DNA of 64,000 nucleotides from Venatoribacter cucullus (lineage in GTDB: Bacteria > Pseudomonadota > Gammaproteobacteria > Pseudomonadales > Oceanobacteraceae), in the NCBI RefSeq assembly GCF_016132445.1, contig NZ_CP046056.1, positions 2,542,501 to 2,606,500 of the forward strand. Reading direction: 5' to 3'. Each line of letters begins with the position of its first letter. The first letter of the stretch is position 1. The notes under the pieces were generated by a model. It was not told the DNA's origin and ran no database searches. It saw only the letters and a program-made list of their open reading frames with translations. Below are positions 45,745 to 56,267 of this stretch, in pieces. A program made the position numbers and the translations under genes.

Positions 45745-46756
45745 GGTTTTGTATCCAGCTGTGTTTAACACGGTTTACCAGCTGTAAGGCCAGCTGGTAA
45801 GGATCGCCAATGTAATTTACGCGCCGGGTGGCGATAGCGCTTTCCGGCATGGAAGAGTTGCCGCAGGTGGCCGGGGTTTGTACCCACACCGGCACATCGG
45901 GGTCGGTCAGGGTAGCCAGCGCTTCGGCCCCGTCATTGCCCATACCACTGAACAAAATGTATCCGGCTTTGTGGCCATAGCTGCGGCTGATATTGAGTAT
46001 GACCTGGTCAATGGATGGGCCATAGGGGCCAGGCCAGTCGGTGCCCAGGGTTTGCGGTAACCCCTTATCGTCAAAGCAGAATTCGTGCTGAATCGGTGCC
46101 ACCAGCACTTCACCGCAACGCAGCGGTTCGCCGGCGCGGAAGTTTTTCAGGCTGTATGCAGCGTGCCGGCCGATGGTTTTGCACAGGCTTTGTTCAAAGC
46201 GCGGGTCAATGTGCTGGGCATACACAAAAGCCACCGGCAAGCCGGCGGGTAAGGCATCGAGAAAGGCTTTTACGGCTTCCGGGCCGCCCAGTGAGGCACC
46301 CAGCACCCATACGCAGCTTGCTACCTGCTGGCTGAAATCCTGCCCGGCTAAGCTGGCGGGTAGCGGTATGCGGGGGTTTTGCTGCCCCGGCAGCTGCTCC
46401 AGTGCCTGGCTGTTTTCGGCCAGCAAAGGGGTTACCTGGGTCAGTTCCAGCAGTTTGCTGTAGAGTTTTTTTTCCCATTTCGGAAAGGTCGGGCAGGTTT
46501 TTTGCGGGGCTTTTTCCAGCCCGATCAGCACCGGAATATCGCCATCCAGCAGGTTATCCAGCCAGTGCAGGTTTTCATCGTCTTCGTGGCGGATATCCAC
46601 CACCCAGGCATCCAGCCTGAGTTCCGCCCCCAGCTCCGGCAAGCGCTCGGGGTCGGTGCTCAGCACCACGTCAAAACCAAAGTGCACTAAGGCGGTTTTG
46701 AGCAGGTGCTGCTGCAGCCGGTCGTCGGCCAGTATCCCGACCCGGGGCAGCGCCAT
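45725..46756 (-). CDS. chpB: CheB-type protein-glutamate methylesterase ChpB
   Basis: Removes methyl groups from PilJ receptor glutamates; 343 aa. The N-terminal 120 residues resemble a receiver but keep few of the acidic-pocket residues (DAWVVDIR is the likely phospho-acceptor strand). The C-terminal esterase has catalytic serine in GASLGGPEA near residue 153, histidine in YAQHIDP near residue 180, and aspartate in SGMGNDGAEAL near residue 273. It starts one base after chpA ends. Confidence 0.93.
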   Translation of the reverse strand: MALPRVGILADDRLQQHLLKTALVHFGFDVVLSTDPERLPELGAELRLDAWVVDIRHEDDENLHWLDNLLDGDIPVLIGLEKAPQKTCPTFPKWEKKLYSKLLELTQVTPLLAENSQALEQLPGQQNPRIPLPASLAGQDFSQQVASCVWVLGASLGGPEAVKAFLDALPAGLPVAFVYAQHIDPRFEQSLCKTIGRHAAYSLKNFRAGEPLRCGEVLVAPIQHEFCFDDKGLPQTLGTDWPGPYGPSIDQVILNISRSYGHKAGYILFSGMGNDGAEALATLTDPDVPVWVQTPATCGNSSMPESAIATRRVNYIGDPYQLALQLVNRVKHSWIQNHESIAH

Positions 46757-46757
46757 A

Positions 46758-49700
46758 TCAGTGCTCCCCGCGTCCCAGCAGGCGGTTCATGGTGCCCAGC
46801 AGAATATCTTCCTGGAACGGCTTACCGAGGTATTCGTTCACCCCAATCGACATCGCCCGTTCGCGGTGTTTATCACCGGTACGCGAGGTGATCATGATGA
46901 TCGGAATGTCTTGTAAGCGTGAATCGTGGCGCACCAGCGAGGCCACTTCAAAGCCGTCCATGCGCGGCATTTCAATATCCAGCAGCATCAGGTCGGGTTT
47001 GTGGTCCTGCAGGGTGGCCATGGCATCCACACCGTCTTTGGCGGTGAATACTTCCATGCCGTTACGTTCCAGCAGGCGCGTGGTTACCTTCCGTACGGTT
47101 ACCGAGTCATCCACCACCAGAATGCGTGGCAGGCGGCTTTCCAGTTCATGACGACGTTCCGCTTCCTGGTGATCCAGCAGTTTGGCCTGCTGGTATTCCA
47201 GGCTGGACTGGGTACGGATCATGGCCGGCAGGTCGAGAATGATGACCACCGAACCGTCACCCAGAATGGTACCGCCAGACACACCCATCACGCCGGCGAA
47301 TTGCGGGCCGAGGGTTTTTACCACAATTTCCCGCGAGCCCAGCAGACTGTCGACCTGCAGGGCAAAGGGTGTGGTGCCCCGCACCAGCAAGACCGGCAAT
47401 GGCATGGTCTGGGCACTGAACTTGGGTGAGGCTTCGTTTTCCAGCATCACGCCCAGGTATTCAATGCGGTAATCGGTGCTGGCGTAGTGGTACTTACGCT
47501 CAGCCTGCGGCTGTTCATACAGGGCCTGCATCTGGTTAACCGGCACCCGCACAATACCCTGAATGTTGTTCAGCGGTACGGCGTACAGGTCGTCGCCGAC
47601 TTTCACCATCAGGGCGCGGTTGACCGATACGGTGAACGGCAGACGCACCACGAAGCGGGTACCCACACCGGCTTCGGACTGAATTTCGACCGAGCCGCCC
47701 ATCTGTTTGATTTCGCTGGCCACCACGTCCATGCCGACGCCACGGCCGGAAATCTGGGTAATGGCTTCGGCGGTAGAGAAACCGGCCTGCAGAATAAACT
47801 GCAGCACTTCCTGATCCGGCAGCTCGTTCTCATCGCTCATCAAGCCACGTTCAATGGCTTTTTTGCGCACGGCGGCCAGGTTAATACCGCGACCGTCGTC
47901 GGTCATGGTGATCAGTACATCACCACCGTCACGGCTGATCTCGAGGTCAATGCTGCCCACGTCCGACTTGCCGGCACTGGCGCGCTGTTCGCGGGTTTCA
48001 ATACCGTGGTCCACCGCGTTACGCACCATGTGCTCAAGCGGGGAGATCATGCGTTCCAGAATGGTGCGGTCCATTTCGCCGTCGGCGTTGTAGACGCGCA
48101 ATTCCACCTGTTTATCCAGCTCCAGACTCACCTGCCGCACAATACGGCGCAGGCGCGGCACCAGCCGCTGGAACGGTACCATGCGGGTTTTCATCAACCC
48201 TTCCTGCAGTTCCGTGTTCACACGGCTTTGCTGCAGCAGCAGGGTTTCCGCATCGCGGGTCTTGTAGCTGAGGGTTTCTTTCAGATCGAGCAAGTCGGAA
48301 GCCGATTCCACCAGCGCCCGCGACAGCTGCTGAATGGTGGAGTAACGGTCCATTTCCAGCGGGTCGAAATCTTCGTATTCCGGGCCGTGACGTTCCTGGC
48401 GGAACAGTACCTGGGCTTCGGTTTCCATATCCAGACGGCGCAGCTGGTCGCGCAGACGATCCAGCGTCATGTCCATTTCGTCGAGGGTGTGGGCGAAGTC
48501 AGTCACCTGCTGTTCCAGACGGCCACGGCCAATGGAGGTTTCACCGGCCAGGTTCACCAGGCTGTCGAGCAGGTCGGCAGAAACTTTTACCAGTTCCTGC
48601 GGTGCTTTGTTGCGCGTCTGCTGTTGTACTTTTTGCTGCGCTTGCGGCTGCGGTTGCTGCGGTTTGTCTGCAACCGGTACCGGGCTTGTGGCCGCAGCAG
48701 CCGGACGCAGCGGCACCACATTGGTACCGGCAACAGGCTGTTCCTGTTCCGGTTCCTGCTCTTGCGGTTCGTCAGCCTCAGCAGCTGACGGTACGTCTGC
48801 CGGTGGTTGCGGTGCCAGTGTCAGCGAGGCTTCGCCCAGCACCACCAGGCCATCGCCCTGCAGCGCGGCAGCGACCTGATCAACCTCTTGCATCAGCTCA
48901 TCCTGACGCTGGTAAGCGCCCTGGAAGAAAGCCGCATCGCGGTTAATCTGGCCCTGCTGGGCGCGCAGAATATGGGTTTCAAAATCGTGCGCGAGGTCAC
49001 CAATCCGGCTGAGGCCAGCCAGCCGCGCCCCACCTTTCAGGGTATGCAATACACGCTGAGCCTCTTCCGGCCCGGCATGCTCGTCCGGTTCCTGTTCCCA
49101 GTCATGCAGCGCACGGTCGAGTGCTTCCTGCAGTTCATGAGCTTCTTCCAGGAAAATTTCCAGAATTTCGCGGTCCGATTCGTCCAGCGTTTCGGTATGA
49201 ATGGCGGCAGAAATGGCCGGAACCGTTTCGGTGGCACTTTCATCGTCCACATAGTCCGGTACTTCGGCATAGGCCTGGCCACGCAGAAAACCACGGATTT
49301 CCGCCATCATGGCATCGGCCGGTTCCGGTACTTGCCCGCCACGCACGGCATCCAGCTGCACACCCAGTTCGTCATGGGCGCGGTCGAGCAATTCAAACAA
49401 CGCTGGTTCGGTACTTAAGCGGCCATCACTGACGTTTTCGTACAGGGTTTCCAGCTCGTGACAGAGATCGGCCACGGCGGCAATTTCCGCCATGCGAGCG
49501 CCACCCTTTAAGGTGTGCAGCTCGCGCTGCAGCTGAGCTACCTGCAGTAAATCGTCCGGGTTTTCGCGCCAGCGCAGCAAAGCGGTTTCAACCGATTCAC
49601 CAATTTCCTGGGCTTCTTCGAGGAAGATTTCCAGGATTTCATCGTCGATGCTGTCGTCGTCAGCGGCGGCCGGCGATTCAGCCAGGGTGATGTCTTCGGC

Positions 49701-52700
49701 CAGAACATCTTCAGCGAGAACATCTTCGGCCAGAGCATCTTCAGCAGTAAGCTCTTCAGCTTCCGGCGCAGCATTATCATCCGACAACCAATCAGGAACC
49801 GCCGCCGGCTCTGCTTCCAGAGTCAGCTCATCAGCGGCCCAGTCATCGGCCGGAATAACCTCTGTGCCTGCGGCCGTATCTTCTGCGGCGGTATCTTCTG
49901 CAGCCAGATCAAATGCACTGAAATCAATTTCTTCCGCATCATCACCGGCGTTGAAAGCATCGGCCAGCGTGGTGTGGTCGTCCGCTTCCGGAGCGGCAGC
50001 ATCGATAAATTCCCAGGTCCGCAGACGTTCCAGCAGGGCTTCCGGGCGCTGGGTTTCCTGACCAGCGGCCAGACAATCCATCAGCGTCAGCATTTCTTCG
50101 TGCGCATCGGATGCCAGTGCCAGCAAGCCTTCTTCCGGGCTGGCCTGTTCATCTTCAATACGCTGATACAGTTCGTTCAGCACTTCGGCCAGCAGCTGAA
50201 TGTGTGGCACTTCAGCTTCGGCGGCACCGGCGGCCACATCCTGCAGATCGCGCCGCAAACCCTGCAGCACGGCCGGATCCTGTTGCTGCTGCCATTGCTG
50301 CAGCAGTTCATCAGCATCCAGCAAGGAATCCATACCCTGCGCCAGGAAGCGGGAAATCGCCTGCGGATTCGGGCCGCGGCGTTCCTCATTGCTGCTCTGA
50401 ATATGCTCCAGCAGTTCGTGTTCCAGCTCGGCCAGGTCGGCCAGATAATCAGCACTGCCGCGCAACGCCTCGGCCTGCATAGCGGCCCGGTCGCCCAGCG
50501 CATTACCAATTAACTGGGCGCCGGATGCCAGCATATCGACGACGTCGGCGCTGTTATTCACCTGATAAGAACGCAGCTCTTTAACCAGTTTTTCCAGGGG
50601 CGACGCGACTTCAGCAATGGCACCGATACCGGCCATATGGGCGCTGCCCTTTAGGGTATGCAGGGCGCGTTGCAGGTTATCGCTGAGCGGGTTCAGGTAA
50701 TCCTGTTCGCGCGACGCCTGTACAAAGTCATCCATGGTTTGCAGATGCGAACGGGCTTCGCCTTCAAAGATGTCCAGCAGGCTGTCGTCTTCATCGGCTT
50801 CGTCGCTGAGGTTGTCGGCGGTGGCCGTTTCAGCGTCATCAGCGGCCGCGGAAGGCAGGGCTCCGGTAATATCACTCAACGGACCAACCGTTTCGCCCGC
50901 TGCCAGTGCAAAGGCGTAATCCATCAGCGGCTGGGTATTCACCCCGGCTGGCCGCTGGTTACGGAAATCGTCAATCAGACCCGGCAACAGGGTAATAACG
51001 TGGTCGACCAGGCCAATCAGTTCCGGAGTGATGACGATGGTGTTGTCGAGCACCCGGTTGAACATATTTTCAATTGACCAGGCCAGCTCGCCAATGGTCG
51101 CGGCCTTTACCATGCGGCCGCTGCCTTTCAGGGTATGGAAGGCACGCCGCACGGTGGTCATGGCTTCTTTATCGTCCTGATCGGCTTTGAATTGCGGCCA
51201 GTATTCATTCAGGGTTTCGGTAACTTCGTCGGCTTCTTCGAGGAAGATTTCGATGATTTCATCGTCGATAAGGTCATCATCGTCGTCTGCCGCGGCGGCC
51301 GGTTCAACTGCCGGCGCTGGCGCGGCATCAGACACCTGCCCGGATCCGGTTTCAGATGCGGTTTCCGGTTCTGCCTCAGGAGCGGCTTCAGGCCCATCTT
51401 CAGGCCCATCTTCCGGCATGGCGGCCGGTTCAGGAACCGCTGCCGTCAGCATTACTTCTTCTTCATCCGGGCCGGCGGCGGCATCGAATTCACCGGCTAA
51501 TGGCAGGCCAAGGTGTTCGTCGCCGTCAAGGCTGATTTCTTCCGCCACCACGTCAGCAGGCGCGGCCGGCAGCGGCGCGGTCAGGGGCAGATCGCCCAGT
51601 GCCCGTTCGGACCGCTGCAATAAGTCATCACCGGCACTGCGCGGATTTTCGCTGTAGCGCTCGAGGAAATATTCCACCCCGCTGAGCACATCGGCAAAGG
51701 TGTCCAGTACCGACCACTGCGGTTTCAGACCCGCATCGATCAGTTGCTGCTGCACAAAGGCCGCGGCATGACGCAACACCGCCGCTACCCGTGGCAGCGG
51801 AATCATATTCAGCGAGCCTTCAATGCTGTGCAGCTGCCCCGGTACGTCCTGCAGCTCGGCGACGGCCCACTGGTTGGCGATGTACGCCACCACAGAGTCT
51901 TTAACCTGCTCCAGCACATTGCGGGCTTCACGCAGTACGGCTTTCTGGGCATCGGACAGCGCACTCTGGCCCACTTTCATGGTCAGATCGCCTTCGCGCT
52001 GCATGCCACTGAGCGTGGCTTCGATGTACAGCAAGGCACCGGCCACATCCAGCAGCGCTTCATCCGTGGCCTGGCCATTCGCCAGCATCTGTTCAACCGT
52101 GCTTTGTTGTTCCTGCATCACCTTGCGCGGCATGCCCAGACCGAGCATACCCATGGTGTCGCCGATTTGTTTCATGCTGCCGGTCAGATCACGCAGGGCA
52201 TCGATGCGGTTGTCATCACTGCGCACCAGTAAATCAAAGCGGTCTTTCAGCGCGGCAATTTCTTCGACCAGCGCCCCCAGCACATGGCCAACAGTAGCGC
52301 GGTCAGGCCCGGCCAGCGCATGGCGTTCCTGTTCAATTTCTTCTTCGCTCGGCAGCGCCTGACGCAGACCAAACTGTTCTTGCACCTGGCGGATGGCTTC
52401 ACCCTGGGCATCGGTCCGGGCTACATAAAACAGCAGATTTTTCAGCAGCTCAGCCGGTGCCGGCTGATTAATAGCGGCCACACCTTCTTCAATGGTGGCT
52501 TTCAGCAGGTGGTCCAGCTGCCGCAGCAATTGCTTGGCGCTGGAGGGCAGGTGCTGTTGTTTCTGCAACCATTCGCTGAACGCCAGCGCCGGCAGCCAGA
52601 CAATCCCCTGCGGCGTATGGCCGAGGGTTTTGTGCAGGCGGGCAAAGGCTTTGTTCAGGTATTGCTTGGCTACATCCGGTTGTTTGTTTTGCAGTAATTG

Positions 52701-53228
52701 CAGCGTGGCGGTCTGCAGCATCTGCCGCACTTTACGCGCCCACTGGGCAAAATCAGCCGAGCCAACGGCCTGCGCCTGCTGCGGACTGAGTGGGGCGTTA
52801 TGGCGGATAACCGGGGCAAACAGTGAGGTTTCTGACAGGAAGGCTTCGCCCCGGGCGGAGCGCAGTTCGTTCAGAATAGGCAACAAGACCACCGGCAAAT
52901 CGCGTCGGCCGACTTTGACGTGTTCCAGATAATGCGGCAGCTGAATAATGGCCTGCATGAGGATCTCCAGACCCTCACGCTCATTCTTCAGTGCAGCGGA
53001 TGACAGGGCAGAGGCAACGGCTTCCATTTCTTCGGCCAATAAGGCCGCGCCATAGAATTCGACCATCTGCAGCGTACCGTGAATCTGGTGCAGGTAGCTC
53101 AGGCAAAACTTCAGCCGGCTTTTATCCTGGGGATTCTCCACATAGGCTTCCAGCGCTTGCTGTGCCTGTTGCAGGGTTTCTTCGATTTCCCCTTTTACCC
53201 ACTCCAGAGCGATGTAATCCTGGCTCAT
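46758..53228 (-). CDS. chpA: Hybrid histidine kinase/response regulator ChpA of the type IV pilus chemosensory system
   Basis: Very large CheA homologue, 2156 aa, that controls twitching motility and pilus-dependent surface signalling. Four Hpt modules with a phosphorylatable HTLKG core lie near residues 696, 858, 1239 and 1396. Two earlier Hpt-like modules are altered: LHQIHGTLQ near residue 46 and LHSIEGSLN near residue 468. The kinase core has the N box HMVRNAVDHGIE near residue 1733, DDGRGI and GRGVGMDVV. It is followed by a CheW-like domain (about 1890-2015) and a C-terminal receiver with DIEMPRMDG (aspartate near residue 2082). Linkers between Hpt modules are acidic and Ala/Glu-rich with short repeats (LAEDVLAEDV). 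It overlaps pilK by four bases. Confidence 0.96.
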   Translation of the reverse strand: MSQDYIALEWVKGEIEETLQQAQQALEAYVENPQDKSRLKFCLSYLHQIHGTLQMVEFYGAALLAEEMEAVASALSSAALKNEREGLEILMQAIIQLPHYLEHVKVGRRDLPVVLLPILNELRSARGEAFLSETSLFAPVIRHNAPLSPQQAQAVGSADFAQWARKVRQMLQTATLQLLQNKQPDVAKQYLNKAFARLHKTLGHTPQGIVWLPALAFSEWLQKQQHLPSSAKQLLRQLDHLLKATIEEGVAAINQPAPAELLKNLLFYVARTDAQGEAIRQVQEQFGLRQALPSEEEIEQERHALAGPDRATVGHVLGALVEEIAALKDRFDLLVRSDDNRIDALRDLTGSMKQIGDTMGMLGLGMPRKVMQEQQSTVEQMLANGQATDEALLDVAGALLYIEATLSGMQREGDLTMKVGQSALSDAQKAVLREARNVLEQVKDSVVAYIANQWAVAELQDVPGQLHSIEGSLNMIPLPRVAAVLRHAAAFVQQQLIDAGLKPQWSVLDTFADVLSGVEYFLERYSENPRSAGDDLLQRSERALGDLPLTAPLPAAPADVVAEEISLDGDEHLGLPLAGEFDAAAGPDEEEVMLTAAVPEPAAMPEDGPEDGPEAAPEAEPETASETGSGQVSDAAPAPAVEPAAAADDDDDLIDDEIIEIFLEEADEVTETLNEYWPQFKADQDDKEAMTTVRRAFHTLKGSGRMVKAATIGELAWSIENMFNRVLDNTIVITPELIGLVDHVITLLPGLIDDFRNQRPAGVNTQPLMDYAFALAAGETVGPLSDITGALPSAAADDAETATADNLSDEADEDDSLLDIFEGEARSHLQTMDDFVQASREQDYLNPLSDNLQRALHTLKGSAHMAGIGAIAEVASPLEKLVKELRSYQVNNSADVVDMLASGAQLIGNALGDRAAMQAEALRGSADYLADLAELEHELLEHIQSSNEERRGPNPQAISRFLAQGMDSLLDADELLQQWQQQQDPAVLQGLRRDLQDVAAGAAEAEVPHIQLLAEVLNELYQRIEDEQASPEEGLLALASDAHEEMLTLMDCLAAGQETQRPEALLERLRTWEFIDAAAPEADDHTTLADAFNAGDDAEEIDFSAFDLAAEDTAAEDTAAGTEVIPADDWAADELTLEAEPAAVPDWLSDDNAAPEAEELTAEDALAEDVLAEDVLAEDITLAESPAAADDDSIDDEILEIFLEEAQEIGESVETALLRWRENPDDLLQVAQLQRELHTLKGGARMAEIAAVADLCHELETLYENVSDGRLSTEPALFELLDRAHDELGVQLDAVRGGQVPEPADAMMAEIRGFLRGQAYAEVPDYVDDESATETVPAISAAIHTETLDESDREILEIFLEEAHELQEALDRALHDWEQEPDEHAGPEEAQRVLHTLKGGARLAGLSRIGDLAHDFETHILRAQQGQINRDAAFFQGAYQRQDELMQEVDQVAAALQGDGLVVLGEASLTLAPQPPADVPSAAEADEPQEQEPEQEQPVAGTNVVPLRPAAAATSPVPVADKPQQPQPQAQQKVQQQTRNKAPQELVKVSADLLDSLVNLAGETSIGRGRLEQQVTDFAHTLDEMDMTLDRLRDQLRRLDMETEAQVLFRQERHGPEYEDFDPLEMDRYSTIQQLSRALVESASDLLDLKETLSYKTRDAETLLLQQSRVNTELQEGLMKTRMVPFQRLVPRLRRIVRQVSLELDKQVELRVYNADGEMDRTILERMISPLEHMVRNAVDHGIETREQRASAGKSDVGSIDLEISRDGGDVLITMTDDGRGINLAAVRKKAIERGLMSDENELPDQEVLQFILQAGFSTAEAITQISGRGVGMDVVASEIKQMGGSVEIQSEAGVGTRFVVRLPFTVSVNRALMVKVGDDLYAVPLNNIQGIVRVPVNQMQALYEQPQAERKYHYASTDYRIEYLGVMLENEASPKFSAQTMPLPVLLVRGTTPFALQVDSLLGSREIVVKTLGPQFAGVMGVSGGTILGDGSVVIILDLPAMIRTQSSLEYQQAKLLDHQEAERRHELESRLPRILVVDDSVTVRKVTTRLLERNGMEVFTAKDGVDAMATLQDHKPDLMLLDIEMPRMDGFEVASLVRHDSRLQDIPIIMITSRTGDKHRERAMSIGVNEYLGKPFQEDILLGTMNRLLGRGEH

Positions 53229-54115
53229 CGCCTTGCGCTCTCCCCTTCAGAATTCGTTTTTTTCCGCACGAATGCGGATACCCGGCTGCTGTGAATCTGC
53301 TCCAGCAGCGGATGCTGGTAATCCACCATCTCGCCCAGACCAATCACCAGAATGCCACCCGGTGCCAGGCGCTCGGCCAGCACGTTCAGGATTTCCCGGC
53401 GCCGCCAGCGGCGGAAATAAATAAGCACGTTCTGGCAATAAATAACGTGCTGCGATTGCAGCGGACAAGCGGCCAGATTAAGAATATTGACCTGACTGAA
53501 ACAGCTGCGCTGACGCAGCTCGTCGTTGATCTGCAGCGGCTCACCGGCCTGCTGCGGTTTAAAACCAATGGCCGCATAGGCCTGCGGCACCCATTGCAGC
53601 GCCCGGGGCAGATAACGGCCGGCCCGTGCTTTGCGCAATACAATGGTGGAAATATCCGTACCGGTTACCGCGTAACGTTTGCCGGCCGGGGTTAAGAAAC
53701 GCTCACCCACCATGGCCAGACTGTAGGCTTCTTCACCGGACGAACAACCCACGCTCCAGAATTCCAGTGTTTCGTCGGCACCCAGCTCGGTGGCCTTTTG
53801 CTGCACATATTGTTCAACAAAGGCAAAAGCATCCGGGTCACGGAAAAACCGGGTTTCCTGCACGGTCAGGCGATCAACCAGCGTGGTCCACTCAATGGCA
53901 CCGGACGGCCCGGCCGTAATGCGCTCGTAATACTGCTCGTAACTGTCGCAGCCCACTTCGCGCATCCGCAAACCCAGGCTGGTTTGCAGGAATGAACGGC
54001 GCTGGGAAGCCAGACACATACCCGTACGTTCTTCCAGCAGGCTCTGCCAGCGCAAGAACTGAGTATCGTCCAACTCCGGCACAGCGCTCATGGCAGCCCG
54101 TAACGGTTGGTTCAT
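53225..54115 (-). CDS. pilK: CheR-type receptor methyltransferase PilK
   Basis: Methylates receptor glutamates using SAM; 296 aa. It has an N-terminal helical CheR domain (FLRWQSLLEERTGM). The Rossmann methyltransferase core begins near residue 125 with FWSVGCSSGEEAYSLAM, and contains GTDISTIVLRKARAG and QHVIYCQNVLIYF. The stop overlaps the chpA start as ATGA, and pilJ is 27 bases upstream. It acts on PilJ. Confidence 0.95.
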   Translation of the reverse strand: MNQPLRAAMSAVPELDDTQFLRWQSLLEERTGMCLASQRRSFLQTSLGLRMREVGCDSYEQYYERITAGPSGAIEWTTLVDRLTVQETRFFRDPDAFAFVEQYVQQKATELGADETLEFWSVGCSSGEEAYSLAMVGERFLTPAGKRYAVTGTDISTIVLRKARAGRYLPRALQWVPQAYAAIGFKPQQAGEPLQINDELRQRSCFSQVNILNLAACPLQSQHVIYCQNVLIYFRRWRRREILNVLAERLAPGGILVIGLGEMVDYQHPLLEQIHSSRVSAFVRKKTNSEGESARR

Positions 54116-54142
54116 AAGTGGTTACCCGGCCAGCCGCTGTGC

Positions 54143-56194
54143 TTAAAGCACCTGCCGCTGGTCGCCCAGGCCGGATTCCGGCAGCTTAAAGCCGGCTACC
54201 GATTCACGCAGCTGGTTGGCCATTTCGGCCAGGTTACCAATCGACTTCGCCGTAGCCGTGGTACCGGCTGAGGTCTGCGAGGTAATTTCCTGAATAACGT
54301 TCATCGTGTTGGAAATATGACCCGCAGAAGAAGCCTGCTGACGGGCAGCGTTGGAAATGTTCTGAATCAATTCCGCCAGGTTTTTCGATACGTTTTCAAT
54401 TTCTTCCAGGGCCACACCGGCGTCCTGCGCCAGACGGGCACCACGTACCACTTCAGAGGTGGTGGTTTCCATCGAAATAACCGCTTCGTTGGTGTCGTTC
54501 TGAATCGTTTTAACCAGCGCTTCAATCTGCTTGGTTGCCGCGGCTGAACGCTCCGCCAGACGCTGTACTTCGTCCGCAACCACCGCGAAGCCCCGGCCGG
54601 CGTCACCGGCCATGGACGCCTGAATGGCGGCGTTCAGCGACAGAATGTTGGTCTGGTCAGCAATGTCGGTAATCAGGGAGATGATGTCACCAATCTCCTG
54701 CGAGGATTCACCCAGACGTTTAATCCGCTTGGAGGTTTCCTGAATCTGTTCACGGATGTTATCCATGCCGTTAATGGTCGCCTGTACCACTTCCGCGCCT
54801 TTGTTGGCGATCGCTACCGACCGCTCCGCTACCGCAGACGATTCCGAGGCGTTGGCCGATACCTGGTCAATGGATACCGCCATTTCGTTAATCGCGGCAG
54901 AAGCACCGGCAATTTCCTGCGCCTGGTGCTCAGACGCTTCGGCCAGATGCATCGCTGTGGCCTGGGTTTCCTGGGCCGCCGAGGATACCTGTACCGCCGT
55001 ATCGTTAATGGCAGATACCAGCGCGCGCATCTGGTCGATGGCGTAGTTGATAGAGTCGGCGATGGCGCCGGTAAAGTCTTCGGTTACCGTGGCTGAGGCG
55101 GTTAAGTCACCGTCCGCAAGGTCAGCAATTTCGTCCAGCAGACGCAGAATCGCCATCTGGTTCTGTTCGTTTTTGCTGGCGGTCTGGTCCAGGTCACGAC
55201 GGGTTTCGCGGTAAGACAGCACCCCGAAGGCCACCATCATCACAATCGCCAGCAGCGCGGCAATATAGCCAACCGCCTGCAGCACGTTACGCTGCGTGGC
55301 ACCGGCCTGAATGTTGCCGGTCAGAATAGAGGTTTGTTCCAGCAGGGCGCGGGAATCTACGAAAATCGCGTCAGATGCTTCCCGCACCTGGAACAGTTCC
55401 GGTGAGGTTTCCAGAATTTCATCGACGGAACCGGATACGAATTCGAACAGCTCAGCGACTTCTGCCAGCGCAAAGACCGCTTCTTCGTTGGTTACCTGGG
55501 AAATGTTCATGGCCACGTTGCCCTGAATCATACCGTTCAGAACCCGGCCAAACAGCGAGGCGTCACGACCGAAGGCGTCCGCCGCCATTACCGCGTCTTC
55601 GCCACCAGCCAGTACTTTAACAACAGACCGTACAATACGCTCCGCCAGCCATGACTGACGTTGTGCCACAGCGACCTGCTCCGCCGGAGCGCCACTGTCG
55701 AGCAGAATTTCTACAATTTCGTCGTATTCCACCTGCAGCTGCGGAATGGTTTCCGCCAGTGTCGCGGCTACTTCGTGCAGCGACAGAATTACGTCCTGAG
55801 TGCGGATAATCTGGTCAGCGTTGCCTTTTACTTTATTCCACAGCGTCTGTACGTCCGGCATGGCATCCAGCTTGGCGGCCGACAGGCCCGTTTCGGCATT
55901 ACCTTTGGACAGGTAACCCCAGCGCTGCTCGAAGTTGTCACGGGCAGTACGCAGTTCGGCGAAGGCCTCGCGTTTACCACCGGCCGCTTCTACCGCGTTC
56001 TTTGCCACTTCCTGCGACAGCACGCGTAACTCACCGGCGTGTTCAAGGTACTGATCGTCGCGGTTTGCCAGGGCGTTCACATACACCGTAATACCGATGA
56101 ACACCGCCAGAAACACAAACAGCAATCCGGCCAGAATACCGTTAAGGCGATTCCGGAAGACTGCTGATAAGACGCTTCCTGTATTTCTGCTCAT
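54143..56194 (-). CDS. pilJ: Type IV pilus methyl-accepting chemotaxis protein PilJ
   Basis: Chemoreceptor of the Pil-Chp system, 683 aa. The first membrane helix is at about residues 17-38. A periplasmic region with two helical PilJ domains follows to about residue 305, then a second helix near 308-330 (VGYIAALLAIVMMVAFGV). A HAMP-like segment and a long coiled coil end in the signalling tip DQTNILSLNAAIQASMAG near residue 520. The glutamine and methionine in that tip (AAIQASM) are typical of PilJ, where most receptors have AAIEAAR. It would sense pilin or surface contact and activate ChpA. Confidence 0.96.
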   Translation of the reverse strand: MSRNTGSVLSAVFRNRLNGILAGLLFVFLAVFIGITVYVNALANRDDQYLEHAGELRVLSQEVAKNAVEAAGGKREAFAELRTARDNFEQRWGYLSKGNAETGLSAAKLDAMPDVQTLWNKVKGNADQIIRTQDVILSLHEVAATLAETIPQLQVEYDEIVEILLDSGAPAEQVAVAQRQSWLAERIVRSVVKVLAGGEDAVMAADAFGRDASLFGRVLNGMIQGNVAMNISQVTNEEAVFALAEVAELFEFVSGSVDEILETSPELFQVREASDAIFVDSRALLEQTSILTGNIQAGATQRNVLQAVGYIAALLAIVMMVAFGVLSYRETRRDLDQTASKNEQNQMAILRLLDEIADLADGDLTASATVTEDFTGAIADSINYAIDQMRALVSAINDTAVQVSSAAQETQATAMHLAEASEHQAQEIAGASAAINEMAVSIDQVSANASESSAVAERSVAIANKGAEVVQATINGMDNIREQIQETSKRIKRLGESSQEIGDIISLITDIADQTNILSLNAAIQASMAGDAGRGFAVVADEVQRLAERSAAATKQIEALVKTIQNDTNEAVISMETTTSEVVRGARLAQDAGVALEEIENVSKNLAELIQNISNAARQQASSAGHISNTMNVIQEITSQTSAGTTATAKSIGNLAEMANQLRESVAGFKLPESGLGDQRQVL

Positions 56195-56267
56195 GCCAAT
56201 TTCTCCACACTCACTGCATGCAATTTATAGTTATCAGCTGCCCGTCGGCAGATTCGGTTGCGACTGC

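Noticed and set aside
47487-48788. Long plus-strand frame of 433 codons antisense to chpA
   Set aside because: It lies fully inside chpA, whose domains are unmistakable. The frame has skewed composition without family features and no ribosome site; it is a by-product of GC-rich codon use.
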